Positions 8,320 to 17,144 are shown, counted from the first letter of the stretch. The stretch is DNA of 64,000 bases from Caldisphaera lagunensis DSM 15908 (GCF_000317795.1 NC_019791.1:1302001-1366000); one strand, 5' to 3'. A program made the numbers and translations. Notes: generated by a model not told the origin, from the sequence alone.

Positions 8320-9626
8320 AGAGTTTTCACCATCCCAAAAGCTTGAGAAATTAAATCAAAAGGTCCTACTTTCTCTTCCTTTAATGCCTGCATTAAGGCA
8401 TCATATATAGTTTCTTGTGTAAACTCCCCTTCAAACATTTTTTCCATAACCTTCATTAGTATTGATGGATACTTTGACATTAATGGGCTATTCATTAACA
8501 TCTCAGCCCCCCTATGCTTAAACAACTCATTATACATAAAGCTTCTTCTGATGTTTTTATCATATATCTCTAGGTTTTCATATGTAAAGCCTCCATTATT
8601 TCTAGCATATTCTACAGCTTCTGCCGCAAGTTTTCCACTGTAAACTGCATAATCTACTCCTCTAAACGTATAACCAGTAGATAATAGAAGGCCTGCTGCA
8701 TCGCCTACAATTAATAAGCCTGGATATGCGAATTTATTTGGCATAAAATGTGTCGCTCCTTCAATAGTTAAATGCGCTCCATATTCTGATATTATTGCAT
8801 CCTTCCAATAAGGTCTAAAATATGGATGGAATCTAAAGTCTTCGATTAGTTTAGAAACATGCTCATCTAATTGCCCATTTTCAATAAAGTTTATGGCATG
8901 TTTTAAATGGAATACAAGCCCCATACTAATTGAATCTTTGTTTGTATATATAAATCCTCCACCTGGAACTCCTTTAGTTATATCTCCCATAATAACCCAT
9001 GCAACCCCTTCATTTGGGCCAACATTAAAACTCGATTCTATATTGCTTGCCCCTGTTTTTAGAATCTCCTTAACTCCTAAGGCTATGTTATCAGGTTTTA
9101 ATCTTTCAACAATCCCTAACCTTTCTAATAAAAGTCTATTAACACCTTCGGCATCAATTACTACATCAGCCTCAATAAAATCCGGACCGCTTCTCACTCC
9201 AACAGCTTTTCCATCTTTCATTACTATTTCATCTATTGTAACTTCAGTTACAAATAAAGCGCCGGCATCCTCAGCCTTTTTTGACATCCATTGAGTTAAT
9301 TGTGTTAAATACGAAACAAAGCTGATCTTCTTCTCAGCCTTATATTCAACAGTTATGACTTTTTCACCTTGAACCATACTTATTCTTTCTTTTGTTACCC
9401 ATCTTTGTATTGGTGCTTCTTTATCTAGTTCTGGCCATACCTCTCTTATTGGAGGTGCATAGACTCTTCCTCCATAAAGATTTTTGTCTCCTAATCCCCT
9501 GCCTCTTTCTATAAGAAGAACTTTAAACCCTTTTTTTGCTAGTATGTACGCAGCCGCAGACCCCGATGGCCCAGCTCCAACTATAATAACATCAAACTTA
9601 GTAGGTATATCAGGCAAATCATTCAC
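8316..9626 (-). CDS. fixC: ETF-quinone oxidoreductase-like flavoprotein FixC
   Basis: A 436-residue FAD enzyme of the geranylgeranyl reductase/ETF-QO group. The N-terminus has the dinucleotide fold VIIVGAGPSGSAAAYILAK at residues about 13-31 followed by E40-R41 of LLIERG, and LLIVGDAAGLLLSTG closes the FAD site near residue 310. There is no membrane-spanning segment, as usual for FixC. It is the first gene of the minus-strand operon; the 134 bases upstream, shared with nothing but the end of aIF2-beta, should hold the promoter. Co-location with fixX, fixA and fixB separates it from lipid geranylgeranyl reductases. Confidence 0.92.
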   Translation of the reverse strand: MNDLPDIPTKFDVIIVGAGPSGSAAAYILAKKGFKVLLIERGRGLGDKNLYGGRVYAPPIREVWPELDKEAPIQRWVTKERISMVQGEKVITVEYKAEKKISFVSYLTQLTQWMSKKAEDAGALFVTEVTIDEIVMKDGKAVGVRSGPDFIEADVVIDAEGVNRLLLERLGIVERLKPDNIALGVKEILKTGASNIESSFNVGPNEGVAWVIMGDITKGVPGGGFIYTNKDSISMGLVFHLKHAINFIENGQLDEHVSKLIEDFRFHPYFRPYWKDAIISEYGAHLTIEGATHFMPNKFAYPGLLIVGDAAGLLLSTGYTFRGVDYAVYSGKLAAEAVEYARNNGGFTYENLEIYDKNIRRSFMYNELFKHRGAEMLMNSPLMSKYPSILMKVMEKMFEGEFTQETIYDALMQALKEEKVGPFDLISQAFGMVKTL

Positions 9627-9760
9627 CCAAATCTATATTTCCAATATAGCAAATTATTAATAAGTGGTTAAAAACTAATTTAAAATACTTATAATAAACG
9701 TAAACTATATGAATATTTATTATTCTATTTAATCTTTGCTTTTATATAGAAATAATTAAT

Positions 9761-10189
9761 TTAAAAAGCCTTTATTGGCTGTTCTGCACCGCAAGCTTCA
9801 CATCTTAAAATCCATATTTTGCCACGATGCTCAATTCTGGTATCAATACTTCCACAAGTTGGACATTTTACATAGGATTTTATGAAAATATCTAATAACT
9901 GTTCTATAACTTTTCTAGAAACCTTAACGTTTAAAACTAATTGACCTGATACTTCTTCATAAGAACCAGCTGAAGCTAATTCTTTTAACAAATATCTAGA
10001 AACTAATGTAGGATCTCTCTTCAATTTTTGCGAGATGTCTCTAAAATTCTTTATTATGCTTTGTGTTCCAACTCTTATTAATTGCGGTTCTGGTAATTGT
10101 AAATCAGATGTACCGCTTTTTGGAGGTATTTTTTTGTAGACCCTTTCTAATAATTTATCATAATCTTGCAATAATTTATCATCTTGCAT
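9761..10189 (-). CDS. aif2b: Translation initiation factor aIF2 subunit beta
   Basis: A 142-residue archaeal aIF2-beta, part of the heterotrimer that delivers Met-tRNAi to the small ribosomal subunit. The order is a short N-terminal helix (LLQDYDKLLERVYKKI), the IF2B/IF5 core including FRDISQKLKRDPTLVSRYL, and a C-terminal C4 zinc ribbon CPTCGS...CEACGA. Length and architecture match the family. Start ATG at 10189. Confidence 0.95.
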   Translation of the reverse strand: MQDDKLLQDYDKLLERVYKKIPPKSGTSDLQLPEPQLIRVGTQSIIKNFRDISQKLKRDPTLVSRYLLKELASAGSYEEVSGQLVLNVKVSRKVIEQLLDIFIKSYVKCPTCGSIDTRIEHRGKIWILRCEACGAEQPIKAF

Positions 10190-10272
10190 GCTCTATCCCT
10201 ATGCTCCTGTAAATGCAGAGGTTATTAATTATTATCAATTTTAATAAGATAATGTGAAAACTCTTATAATCA

Positions 10273-10281
10273 TTTTTAAAT
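10273..10281 (+). promoter_or_regulatory. TATA element of tRNA-Ala
   Basis: TTTTTAAAT lies 27 bases before the mature tRNA-Ala 5' end, the usual archaeal spacing. Inferred from position and composition. Confidence 0.5.
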
Positions 10282-10307
10282 CCTAGGAATAACGATAATT
10301 ATCGCGT

Positions 10308-10381
10308 GGGCCGGTAGCTCAGACTGGAAGAGCGCTCGGCTTGCACCCGAGAGGCCCCGGGTTCAAATCCCGGCCGGTCCA
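10308..10381 (+). tRNA. tRNA-Ala (TGC)
   Basis: Intronless cloverleaf: acceptor GGGCCGG/CCGGTCC, D stem GCTC/GAGC, anticodon stem CTCGG/CCGAG with loop CTTGCAC (anticodon TGC at 10342-10344), T stem CCGGG/CCCGG with loop TTCAAAT, discriminator A at 10381. The third acceptor pair is G3-U70, the classical alanine identity element. The CCA end is not encoded, unlike tRNA-Tyr. A T5 run follows at once at 10382 and may terminate transcription. Confidence 0.96.
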
Positions 10382-10386
10382 TTTTT
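10382..10386 (+). terminator. T-tract after tRNA-Ala
   Basis: Five T residues directly follow the tRNA discriminator base (10382-10386), consistent with U-tract termination in archaea. No hairpin is seen. Confidence 0.35.
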
Positions 10387-10497
10387 ATTAAAAAAGTTAT
10401 TGAGGTAATTAGACGAAATAATATAAATGAAGTATAGCATTATCTTTCTCATGTTAGTAGAAACATTTTTATACCTAATTTTAGCTTTTGTTGATTA

Positions 10498-10680
10498 TTG
10501 ACGAAAAATCTCCAACATTGGCAAGGTGAACTACCCTGCCCTCATGGAAGGGGGCAAAAGTCCACTTAACCCCCATCTAGTTAAAAAGGGCGTAAGAGTA
10601 AGGTATGTTAAGGTTGTTTACCAAGCTGGATGAGATGAATGGATTATCTAAATGGATAGTTACGAGCTAAACTCTATGCT
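10498..10680 (+). ncRNA. GC-rich structured segment: candidate ncRNA, long leader, or TnpB 3'-end relic
   Basis: Between tRNA-Ala and the radical SAM gene lie 302 bases. The left part is plain AT-rich DNA with a promoter-like AAACATTTTTATACC ending near 10474. From about 10500 the DNA is much richer in G and C than other spacers. It has a hairpin TGCCC/GGGCA (10537-10541 with 10552-10556) and TTAAC/GTTAA (10566-10570 with 10580-10584). The sequence GTGAACTACCC (10526-10536) followed by this hairpin recalls right-end RNA of IS200/IS605 elements. A frame open from 10502 reads VNYPALMEGGKSPLNPHLVK and stops at TGA 10631; another ends [14 protein letters not shown], so a decayed coding end is also possible. 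I cannot decide between these. Confidence 0.4.
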
Positions 10681-10683
10681 AGA

Positions 10684-11784
10684 ATGAGTATAATTAGAAG
10701 AATATGCAGGGATGAACTAATGGTGCTGTGGCTGATAATAACAACCGGTAAATGCAATTTAAAATGTGATTATTGCGGAGGATCTTATCCAAATAAATTT
10801 GTACCTTGGAATATAAAATACGATATAGAAAAATTAAAAGAGTTGATTTTAAAGGATAATTTCCCTACTGTTATATTTTATGGAGGAGAACCGTTATTAA
10901 ATTATAAATATATAATGAATGTTATGGATAACATAAAAAAAGCAAGATTTGGAATACAAACAAATGGTCTTTTAGTTAAACTTTTACCAGAAGAATATTG
11001 GAAAAGAATTAATGTTGCATTGTTATCCATAGATGGAAGAGAAGAAATAAATGATAAACATAGAGGAAAAGGGGCCTACAATAAAGTTATTAATGCTGTA
11101 AAATACTTAAAGGAAATAAATCCTAATATAGAGACAATTGCTAGAATGACTGTAACAAAGGATTCTGATATATATGAGGAGGTTATGCATTTAATAAAAC
11201 TAAAATTATTTGATAAAATACATTGGCAGCTTGATGTAATATGGGATGAAAAATGGGACTTTAATTCATGGGCTGAGAACAGCTATCTTCCTGGTCTTAA
11301 GAAATTAATGGAATATTTTTTAGATGGTTTAAGAAATGGAAGATTGATAAAAATTATTCCTTTTCTTGGTATATTAAGCGCTCATTATCATCAAGGATTT
11401 ATAGGATATCCATGTGGGGCTGGATATAAATCTGTAACAGTTTCTAGTGATGGAAGAATTTTATCATGTCCAATAGCTGTAAGAGAAAATTGGTCGGTTC
11501 TTGGTTATGTAAATAAAGGTTTTAATTTAATAAAAGACCCCTTGCCTGATTATTGTAAAAATTGTGATTTAAAAAGGTATTGCGGCGGTAGATGTTTATA
11601 CATGCATATGGAACCTTATTGGGGCAAAGAAGGATTTATAAGCGTTGATAATATTAATAAAAAATACATTAAAATGGTTTTATCAATAATACCTGAGGTA
11701 GATAATTTGATTAAAAATGGTATTATAAGTTTAGATAGCCTATATTATGACCCAACTCTTGATTCAACAGAAGTAATCCCATAG
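10684..11784 (+). CDS. Radical SAM/SPASM enzyme, putative peptide-modifying (AF1577-like)
   Basis: A radical SAM protein of up to 366 residues. CNLKCDYC (C24, C28, C31 from the first ATG) is the SAM-binding 4Fe-4S motif, YGGEPLL the GGEP motif, and the C-terminal region [10 protein letters not shown]...CP...[14 protein letters not shown] is a SPASM-type auxiliary cluster domain. This layout resembles the TIGR04084 (AF1577) group annotated as peptide-modifying. Starts at 10684 and at ATG 10720 (which would place the first cysteine at residue 12, more usual) are both possible. No precursor peptide is obvious nearby, except the uncertain short frames upstream. Substrate unknown. Confidence 0.85.
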   Translation: MSIIRRICRDELMVLWLIITTGKCNLKCDYCGGSYPNKFVPWNIKYDIEKLKELILKDNFPTVIFYGGEPLLNYKYIMNVMDNIKKARFGIQTNGLLVKLLPEEYWKRINVALLSIDGREEINDKHRGKGAYNKVINAVKYLKEINPNIETIARMTVTKDSDIYEEVMHLIKLKLFDKIHWQLDVIWDEKWDFNSWAENSYLPGLKKLMEYFLDGLRNGRLIKIIPFLGILSAHYHQGFIGYPCGAGYKSVTVSSDGRILSCPIAVRENWSVLGYVNKGFNLIKDPLPDYCKNCDLKRYCGGRCLYMHMEPYWGKEGFISVDNINKKYIKMVLSIIPEVDNLIKNGIISLDSLYYDPTLDSTEVIP

Positions 11785-11785
11785 A

Positions 11786-12753
11786 TTATGGCTTGAAATT
11801 ACTATTTTCTGCATAACTTATAAAATCATTAAATGCATCTTCAAAAGGGGTAAACTTAAAATCTTCTAAATATCTACTTTTGAAAATATAAGATCCTTTA
11901 ATAGATCTATAAATCATTTTTACAGGTGAAGTATATGGAGTTATATGATATAAAAATTTGATCAACCCACTTAAGGGTATGGTAATGCATCTTTTCTTTT
12001 TAAAATAATCGCAAATTCTAGAAGAGACCTTTTCAAGATCAATTTTTTCTGGCCAGTTAACATAGATCCATTTACCATCGAACTTCCCATTGGTTGATAT
12101 ATCTACTACTTTAGCCAAATCTTTTGAATAAACAAGATTTTCTCCCCCAATTTTTATTTTTATATTTCTTTTAGCTAAATTATAAATATATTTCCATTGC
12201 GTTTCATACGCATATGGACCAAAAACTGTAGTTGGCCTTAATATTACAAATTTATTTTTTAGATCATCTTTATTTTTTATTAATAATTTTTCACCTTCAG
12301 CCTTTGAAATTTCGTATGGAAACTTTTGATTGAAAATTTCTTTATTTAAATGATCATCTTCTTCAAATAAAATTGATCCTTCTTTGATCTTAGCTTCACC
12401 TATTGAACCAACACTACTTATATATATATAACTCTTGATGATATTTCTTTAGCGACCTTAATTACATCTTCTAAAATATTTACATGGGCAACCATCATTT
12501 CTTTTAGATTCCCTGAAATTATTCCTATTGTGTAAATAAAATTATCTGCATCTAGATTCTTTAAACCATTATAATCAATTTTATCTAAAACAATGAATTC
12601 TGCCCCCAATTCTTTTAATCTTTTAGTTATATTAGGCCTCTTTTCTATTGAAGATTTTCTGGTAACAATAACCACATTACTATCTTTAGATAATTCTTCT
12701 GCGATGTTTACTCCAACAAAACCAACGCCCCCTATTATAGCATTTTTGCTCAT
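11786..12753 (-). pseudogene. NAD-dependent epimerase/dehydratase, split by a (TA)6 frameshift
   Basis: An extended short-chain dehydrogenase in two frames. The first part (12753-12418) has the nucleotide fold GGVGFVGVNIAEEL and stops right after SSRVIYI. The second frame is open from 12424 to the stop at 11786 and continues YISSVGSIGEAK, then PYEISKAEGEK (catalytic YxxxK) and VILRPTTVFGPYAYE. The two join inside (TA)6 at 12419-12430: removing one TA unit gives one 322-residue protein with every SDR landmark. With no start codon in the first 100 codons of the second frame it cannot be made separately. It may be a recent mutation, a slippage-switched gene, or a sequencing error. Confidence 0.8.
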
Positions 12754-12943
12754 ATCATATCCACAATTTATTTTATAGAAAACTAATTTTTTAAGTATTT
12801 ATTTATATTAAATAAATTAATGAGATAGTTTTAATACATCCCTTAACATTACTAAATTGTTTCTTTTTGAATATTTAGAATTTGTTTTGAATATAGGGTT
12901 TTATATTTCTTCGTTTTTTAAAAATACCTAGACAGGTGGAAAT

Positions 12944-13513
12944 TTGAAATACAATTCAAACGATTTCATAATAAGGGTAGCAAATGAAGATGATATACCA
13001 GAAGTAATGGAAGTAAATCTAAGGACTTTACCTGAAAACTATTGGTATGGTTTTTATAAGTTCGTATTAGATAGATGGGGTGATATATTTCTAATTGCGG
13101 AACTAAATGGAAAAATTATAGGGTATATAATGAATAGAATTGAAGATACTAGAGATCCAGTATTATTAGGCAAAGAAAATGAGCTTTCCCATAATAAGGA
13201 AAAGAAAAAAAGTTTTGATAACATAATGTCCTCTTTAAAAAATGTTTTTTCCGAATCTCATAAAGTAGGTCATGTAATATCAATAGCTGTTCTTCCGGAA
13301 TATAGGAAAAAAGGTATTGGAACTGCTTTATTAAAAGAGGCAATCTCTAGGATGAAAGATAATTATAATGCAGAATCTGTTTATTTAGAAGTTAGAGTAT
13401 CGAATAATGATGCTATAAGTTTATATAAAAAGATGGGATTTGAAGAGGTTAGAATTATAAAAGAATATTATAGGGATGGAGAAGATGCATACGTAATGGT
13501 AAAAATATTATAA
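12944..13513 (+). CDS. GNAT family N-acetyltransferase (RimI/Ard1-like)
   Basis: A 189-residue GNAT acetyltransferase. VISIAVLPEYRKKGIGTALLKEA is the acetyl-CoA-binding motif A/V with RKKGIG at its heart, and YLEVRVSNNDAISLYKKMGF is motif B. The resemblance is to RimI/Ard1 protein N-terminal acetylases, but residues about 58-95 form a charged insert (SHNKEKKKSFD) not typical of them. TTG at 12944 follows GGTGG. Substrate not determinable. Confidence 0.85.
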   Translation: MKYNSNDFIIRVANEDDIPEVMEVNLRTLPENYWYGFYKFVLDRWGDIFLIAELNGKIIGYIMNRIEDTRDPVLLGKENELSHNKEKKKSFDNIMSSLKNVFSESHKVGHVISIAVLPEYRKKGIGTALLKEAISRMKDNYNAESVYLEVRVSNNDAISLYKKMGFEEVRIIKEYYRDGEDAYVMVKIL

Positions 13514-13577
13514 AATCAATGCATTTTGATATAAAAGCTTAGTTTTTAAATCTTTTAAATAAAGGTATAATAGGTGT

Positions 13578-14828
13578 TTGGGTTTGGATATCGAAGAATC
13601 TAAGTTTCATCCATCATCTGCTATTATAAAAAGTTATAGTGATAATCTTTATGATAAGTGCATAATTTTAGCTGTAACTGCAAGTATTTCCCTTTACCGA
13701 TCATTAGATACAGCAAGATGGTTACTAAGAAGAGGTGCTAAGGTAAAGGTAATAATGACTGAAGAGGCATCAAATCTAATAAGTCCTGATATGTTTTATT
13801 GGGCAACCGGTAATAAGCCTATTGTAAAGTTAACTGGTGCAACAGAACATGTTGCTTTAGCAAAAGAATGTGATTCTATGCTAATAGCCCCAGCAACCTT
13901 TTCAACTATGTCAAAAATCGCATATGGAATAACTGATAACCCAGTTTCCTTAACAGTGATAACTGCTATGGGATACAACAAACCTATTGTTTTGGTACCT
14001 GCAATGCACGAAAAAATGGAAAATACAATACAATACGAAGAAATAGAAAAAAGGCTAAAACAAAGCAATATTTTCATAATAAGTCCTTATGTTGCAGAAG
14101 AAGTTGCAAAATATCCTGATCCTCAATTTGTTGCAAGGGTTACCGCTTCTCATACATTAAGAGGTTATGATATGAAAGGATTGAGAATTTTAATAACTGC
14201 AGGTGCAACAAGGTCATGGATAGATGATGTAAGATTTATAACAAATCCTAGCTCTGGTAGAATGGGCATTGAGTTATCCATCGAATCATATTCTAGAGGT
14301 GCAACAGTAGATCTAGTTTATGGCCATACAGAAGTACAGGTTCCACATACAGTAAATTCTTATCATGTAGATACAACAAATGAAATGGCAAATAAAATAA
14401 GTGAGTTAACATCTAAATATGATTATGATATAATAATAGGAGCTGCAGCCCCTGTTGACTTTAATGTTGAAAAATATGAGGGTAAAATGAAAAGTGAACT
14501 TAATTATCAAATAAATTTGGTACCAGCTAAAAAAGCATTAAAATCGATATCTAAAAGGCCCAAGGTATTGATATCGTTTGCAGCAGAATCAATAAAAAAT
14601 GACCAAGAATTAATAGAAAAAGCTAGAGAAAAGATAGCTAAATATAACTCAGACATAGTTGTTGCAAATCCAGCCAATTTATCTGGAATAGGTTTTTCAA
14701 GTCTCTATGATAGAGCGATTCTAATATTTAATAATGGAAAAATAATTGATGTTGAGAAAACTTTAAAAGAAAACCTAGCTAGAATTATATTAGATAGTGC
14801 TTTAAGTCTAATTAAAGGGGGAATTTAA
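13578..14828 (+). CDS. coaBC: Bifunctional CoaBC: phosphopantothenoylcysteine synthetase/decarboxylase
   Basis: A 416-residue CoaBC, catalysing CTP-dependent joining of phosphopantothenate and cysteine and then decarboxylation to phosphopantetheine in coenzyme A synthesis. The N-terminal flavoprotein half (residues 30-200) has AVTASISLYRSLDTARWLLRRG and VLVPAMHEKM with the catalytic PAMHxxM block. The C-terminal half has LITAGATRSWIDDVRFITNPSSGRMG. It starts with TTG at 13578 after TAGGTG. nadE begins on the very next base after its stop, so the two cofactor genes form one unit. Confidence 0.93.
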   Translation: MGLDIEESKFHPSSAIIKSYSDNLYDKCIILAVTASISLYRSLDTARWLLRRGAKVKVIMTEEASNLISPDMFYWATGNKPIVKLTGATEHVALAKECDSMLIAPATFSTMSKIAYGITDNPVSLTVITAMGYNKPIVLVPAMHEKMENTIQYEEIEKRLKQSNIFIISPYVAEEVAKYPDPQFVARVTASHTLRGYDMKGLRILITAGATRSWIDDVRFITNPSSGRMGIELSIESYSRGATVDLVYGHTEVQVPHTVNSYHVDTTNEMANKISELTSKYDYDIIIGAAAPVDFNVEKYEGKMKSELNYQINLVPAKKALKSISKRPKVLISFAAESIKNDQELIEKAREKIAKYNSDIVVANPANLSGIGFSSLYDRAILIFNNGKIIDVEKTLKENLARIILDSALSLIKGGI

Positions 14829-15653
14829 TTGAAAATAACTATAAATGATGTTACCAACATTGATTATGAATATGCCAGAAAAAATATAGAAAAATTCATA
14901 AAAAATGAACTAGAATCTTCAAGAAAAAATGGTTATGTTGTAGGACTTAGCGGGGGAGTAGATTCTGCACTTACTTATTACTTGGCAGCTGAGGCTGTGG
15001 GTATAGAGAAAGTGTTTGCATTAATAATGCCTGATACAACTACTACTCCTAAGGAAGATGTAAACGATGCTAAGGATTTAGTTAAAAGGCTTAAAGGTCA
15101 AATGAATGTTATAGATATTTCTCCGATAGTAGAAGTTTACAAATCAACTATACCTATTTATCAGGAAGAAGATAACATACCATTAGGTAATGTTAGAGCT
15201 AGAATAAGGATGACTCTACTTTATTATTATGCTAACAAAATGTCAATGTTAGTTTTAGGTACTGGAGATAGGAGCGAGAGCTTTGTTGGTTATTTTACTA
15301 AATATGGAGATGGAGGAGTTGATTTATTACCAATATCTTCTTTGCTTAAATCTCAAGTAAGAAAATTAGCCCAAAAACTAGGAGTACCAGATAATGTTGC
15401 ATTAAAACCTAGCAGTCCTAGATTATGGGTTGGTCAGCTTGCAGAAAAAGAATTAGGTATTTCATACGATCAGATAGATTTGATAATATATTCAGTTATT
15501 GATAAGGGGTATTCTTTAAAAGAAGCATCAGAAATGACTGGAATTAGTTTAGACATAATACAAAAAGTTTTTGATATGAATAAAAATAGTGAACATAAAA
15601 GAACTTTCCCCAAATCATTAAGCACAAATGAGGTAATAAAATATTTAAGCTAG
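14829..15653 (+). CDS. nadE: NH3-dependent NAD+ synthetase
   Basis: A 274-residue NadE that amidates deamido-NAD with ammonia and ATP. The PP-loop GLSGGVDSALTY occurs at residues about 39-50; GTGDRSESFVGYFTKYGDGG and LKPSSPRLWVGQLAEKELG are the further family blocks. No glutaminase domain is present, so free ammonia is used. The TTG start directly follows the coaBC stop, with GGGGG 10 bases upstream. Its TAG stop overlaps the opposing stop of the next gene in the shared CTAG at 15650-15653. Confidence 0.95.
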   Translation: MKITINDVTNIDYEYARKNIEKFIKNELESSRKNGYVVGLSGGVDSALTYYLAAEAVGIEKVFALIMPDTTTTPKEDVNDAKDLVKRLKGQMNVIDISPIVEVYKSTIPIYQEEDNIPLGNVRARIRMTLLYYYANKMSMLVLGTGDRSESFVGYFTKYGDGGVDLLPISSLLKSQVRKLAQKLGVPDNVALKPSSPRLWVGQLAEKELGISYDQIDLIIYSVIDKGYSLKEASEMTGISLDIIQKVFDMNKNSEHKRTFPKSLSTNEVIKYLS

Positions 15654-16315
15654 CCTTCATTTTCAAATTCTATTTCTTTAAACACATTTTTCTTTACAGA
15701 GCTTTTATTTGATCCTATTATTAAGCCTTCAGCAATATCAATTATCTTTTCAGCAATATCAATTTCGCTTATAAGCTCGTCTTCATACTCCGACTTTGCT
15801 TTAGTTAGAAATTCAACAATTCTAGGTAGGTCATTAAATGCTATTTTTCTAAGCTCCTTTTTTTCATCTTCTGTTATCTTTTTTCTTTTTGACATCTTTT
15901 CTAATATGTTCAAAATTCTTTCAGGATCTAGGCTGTAGAACTGTATTTTAAGCAACTTAAGTTTTGGATCTTCGTTATTAGTTGATGTACCATCATAGCT
16001 ATATAAAGCATCTTCTAAAGATTGTTTATCTATTATGTTCCACCAGTGCTGAGATCCAGATTTATATGTAGTTCTTATTATTTCATATTCTTTTTCAAGT
16101 TTTGCTAATAGAGGAACTGGGTTATAATCTAGGCCATATTTTATAAGGAAATCTTTTACATCCCTTAGATCAAAATCACCTAATTTTGCTTTTTTATAAG
16201 TTTTTGAGGCATCGAGGAGGGACTTTAATACGTAATACCCTCTTTCTCCATATTTTGCTAAGAACTCTTTTAAATTGGTTCCCTCCCCTTCCAATATATA
16301 GCACCTTTGTTTCAT
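15650..16315 (-). CDS. Hypothetical protein, possible winged-helix N-terminus
   Basis: Unrecognised 221-residue soluble protein. Residues about 25-100 (YYVLKSLLDASKTY, VKDFLIKYGLDYNPVPLLAKLEKEYEIIRTTY, HWWNI) have the helix-helix-strand pattern of a winged-helix domain, inferred by eye. The second half is charged and helical, perhaps coiled coil. The gene is convergent with nadE, sharing the palindrome CTAG as both stop codons. Start ATG at 16315. Confidence 0.6.
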   Translation of the reverse strand: MKQRCYILEGEGTNLKEFLAKYGERGYYVLKSLLDASKTYKKAKLGDFDLRDVKDFLIKYGLDYNPVPLLAKLEKEYEIIRTTYKSGSQHWWNIIDKQSLEDALYSYDGTSTNNEDPKLKLLKIQFYSLDPERILNILEKMSKRKKITEDEKKELRKIAFNDLPRIVEFLTKAKSEYEDELISEIDIAEKIIDIAEGLIIGSNKSSVKKNVFKEIEFENEG

Positions 16316-16364
16316 TAATACTAATAATTTTCAGGTTTCTCAGAGTATATTAGTGAATTACATA

Positions 16365-17144
16365 ATGAGTAAAACAGTTGAGGTTCCTATAGACAATAAT
16401 ACCCAATATTCAATAATTGCAGAAAAATTATATAAAAAAATAGGTAAAAAAGAAGTATTAAAAGGAATTGATCTAAAAATAAGGAAAGGAGAGATTCATG
16501 TAATAGCTGGGCATAATGGAGCAGGAAAGACAACTCTTTTTAGAATACTTGCAGGATTATTAAAATATGACTCAGGAAAATTATTGGTAATGGGTTTCGA
16601 TCCATCAAAAAATCAGAATGAAATTAGAAAGTATTTAGGTTATGTTCCAGAAGACTCCTCTCCTTATGATAGACTAACTGGCTTTGAAAACTTAAAGTTA
16701 TTCGCCTTAATATATAGCAATGGAAATGAGAGTTTAGCTGAAAAATATATTAAACATGGAGCTGAAATTTCTGAATTAAGCTATGAAGATTTATCAAGAA
16801 AAGCTAGTGAATATAGTAATGGTATGAAAAAAAGGTTGTTAATAGCAAGGGCAATGATGCATGATCCTAAGCTTGTTTTGCTTGATGAACCTACCAATGG
16901 TTTAGATGTTTTTTCTGCATATAAAGTAAGAAAACTGATTAAAACCATGTCTAATAGTGGAACGACATTTGTTATAGCCACTCATAACATGTCTGAGGCA
17001 GAGATGTTAGCAGATAACGTGAGCTTTATTGCATATGGAACTGTTCTATATTCAGGATCAGTAAAAGCGGCCATTGAGGAATTTAAATCCGTAAATCTTG
17101 AAGAAGCGTTTATTAAAGCTGTTGGTGAAAAATATGAAATCTAA
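16365..17144 (+). CDS. ABC exporter ATP-binding subunit
   Basis: A 259-residue ATPase (263 if the GTG at 16353 is used). It has Walker A GHNGAGKTT at residues 49-57, a Q-loop region LGYVPEDSS, signature YSNGMKKRLLIARAM, Walker B LVLLDEPTNGLD and the switch histidine in IATHNM. This is the ABC-2 (drug, polysaccharide or copper exporter) type. The permease gene overlaps its 3' end. Substrate unknown. Confidence 0.9.
   Translation: MSKTVEVPIDNNTQYSIIAEKLYKKIGKKEVLKGIDLKIRKGEIHVIAGHNGAGKTTLFRILAGLLKYDSGKLLVMGFDPSKNQNEIRKYLGYVPEDSSPYDRLTGFENLKLFALIYSNGNESLAEKYIKHGAEISELSYEDLSRKASEYSNGMKKRLLIARAMMHDPKLVLLDEPTNGLDVFSAYKVRKLIKTMSNSGTTFVIATHNMSEAEMLADNVSFIAYGTVLYSGSVKAAIEEFKSVNLEEAFIKAVGEKYEI

Noticed and set aside
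9761-10189. Alternative call of the aIF2-beta gene as an eIF5-like protein
   Set aside because: Length and the short N-terminal helix fit aIF2-beta and archaea lack eIF5.
10382-13513. Provirus or integrative element with attL/attR at tRNA-Ala
   Set aside because: No integrase and no second copy of the tRNA 3' end was found; kept only as a weak island suggestion.
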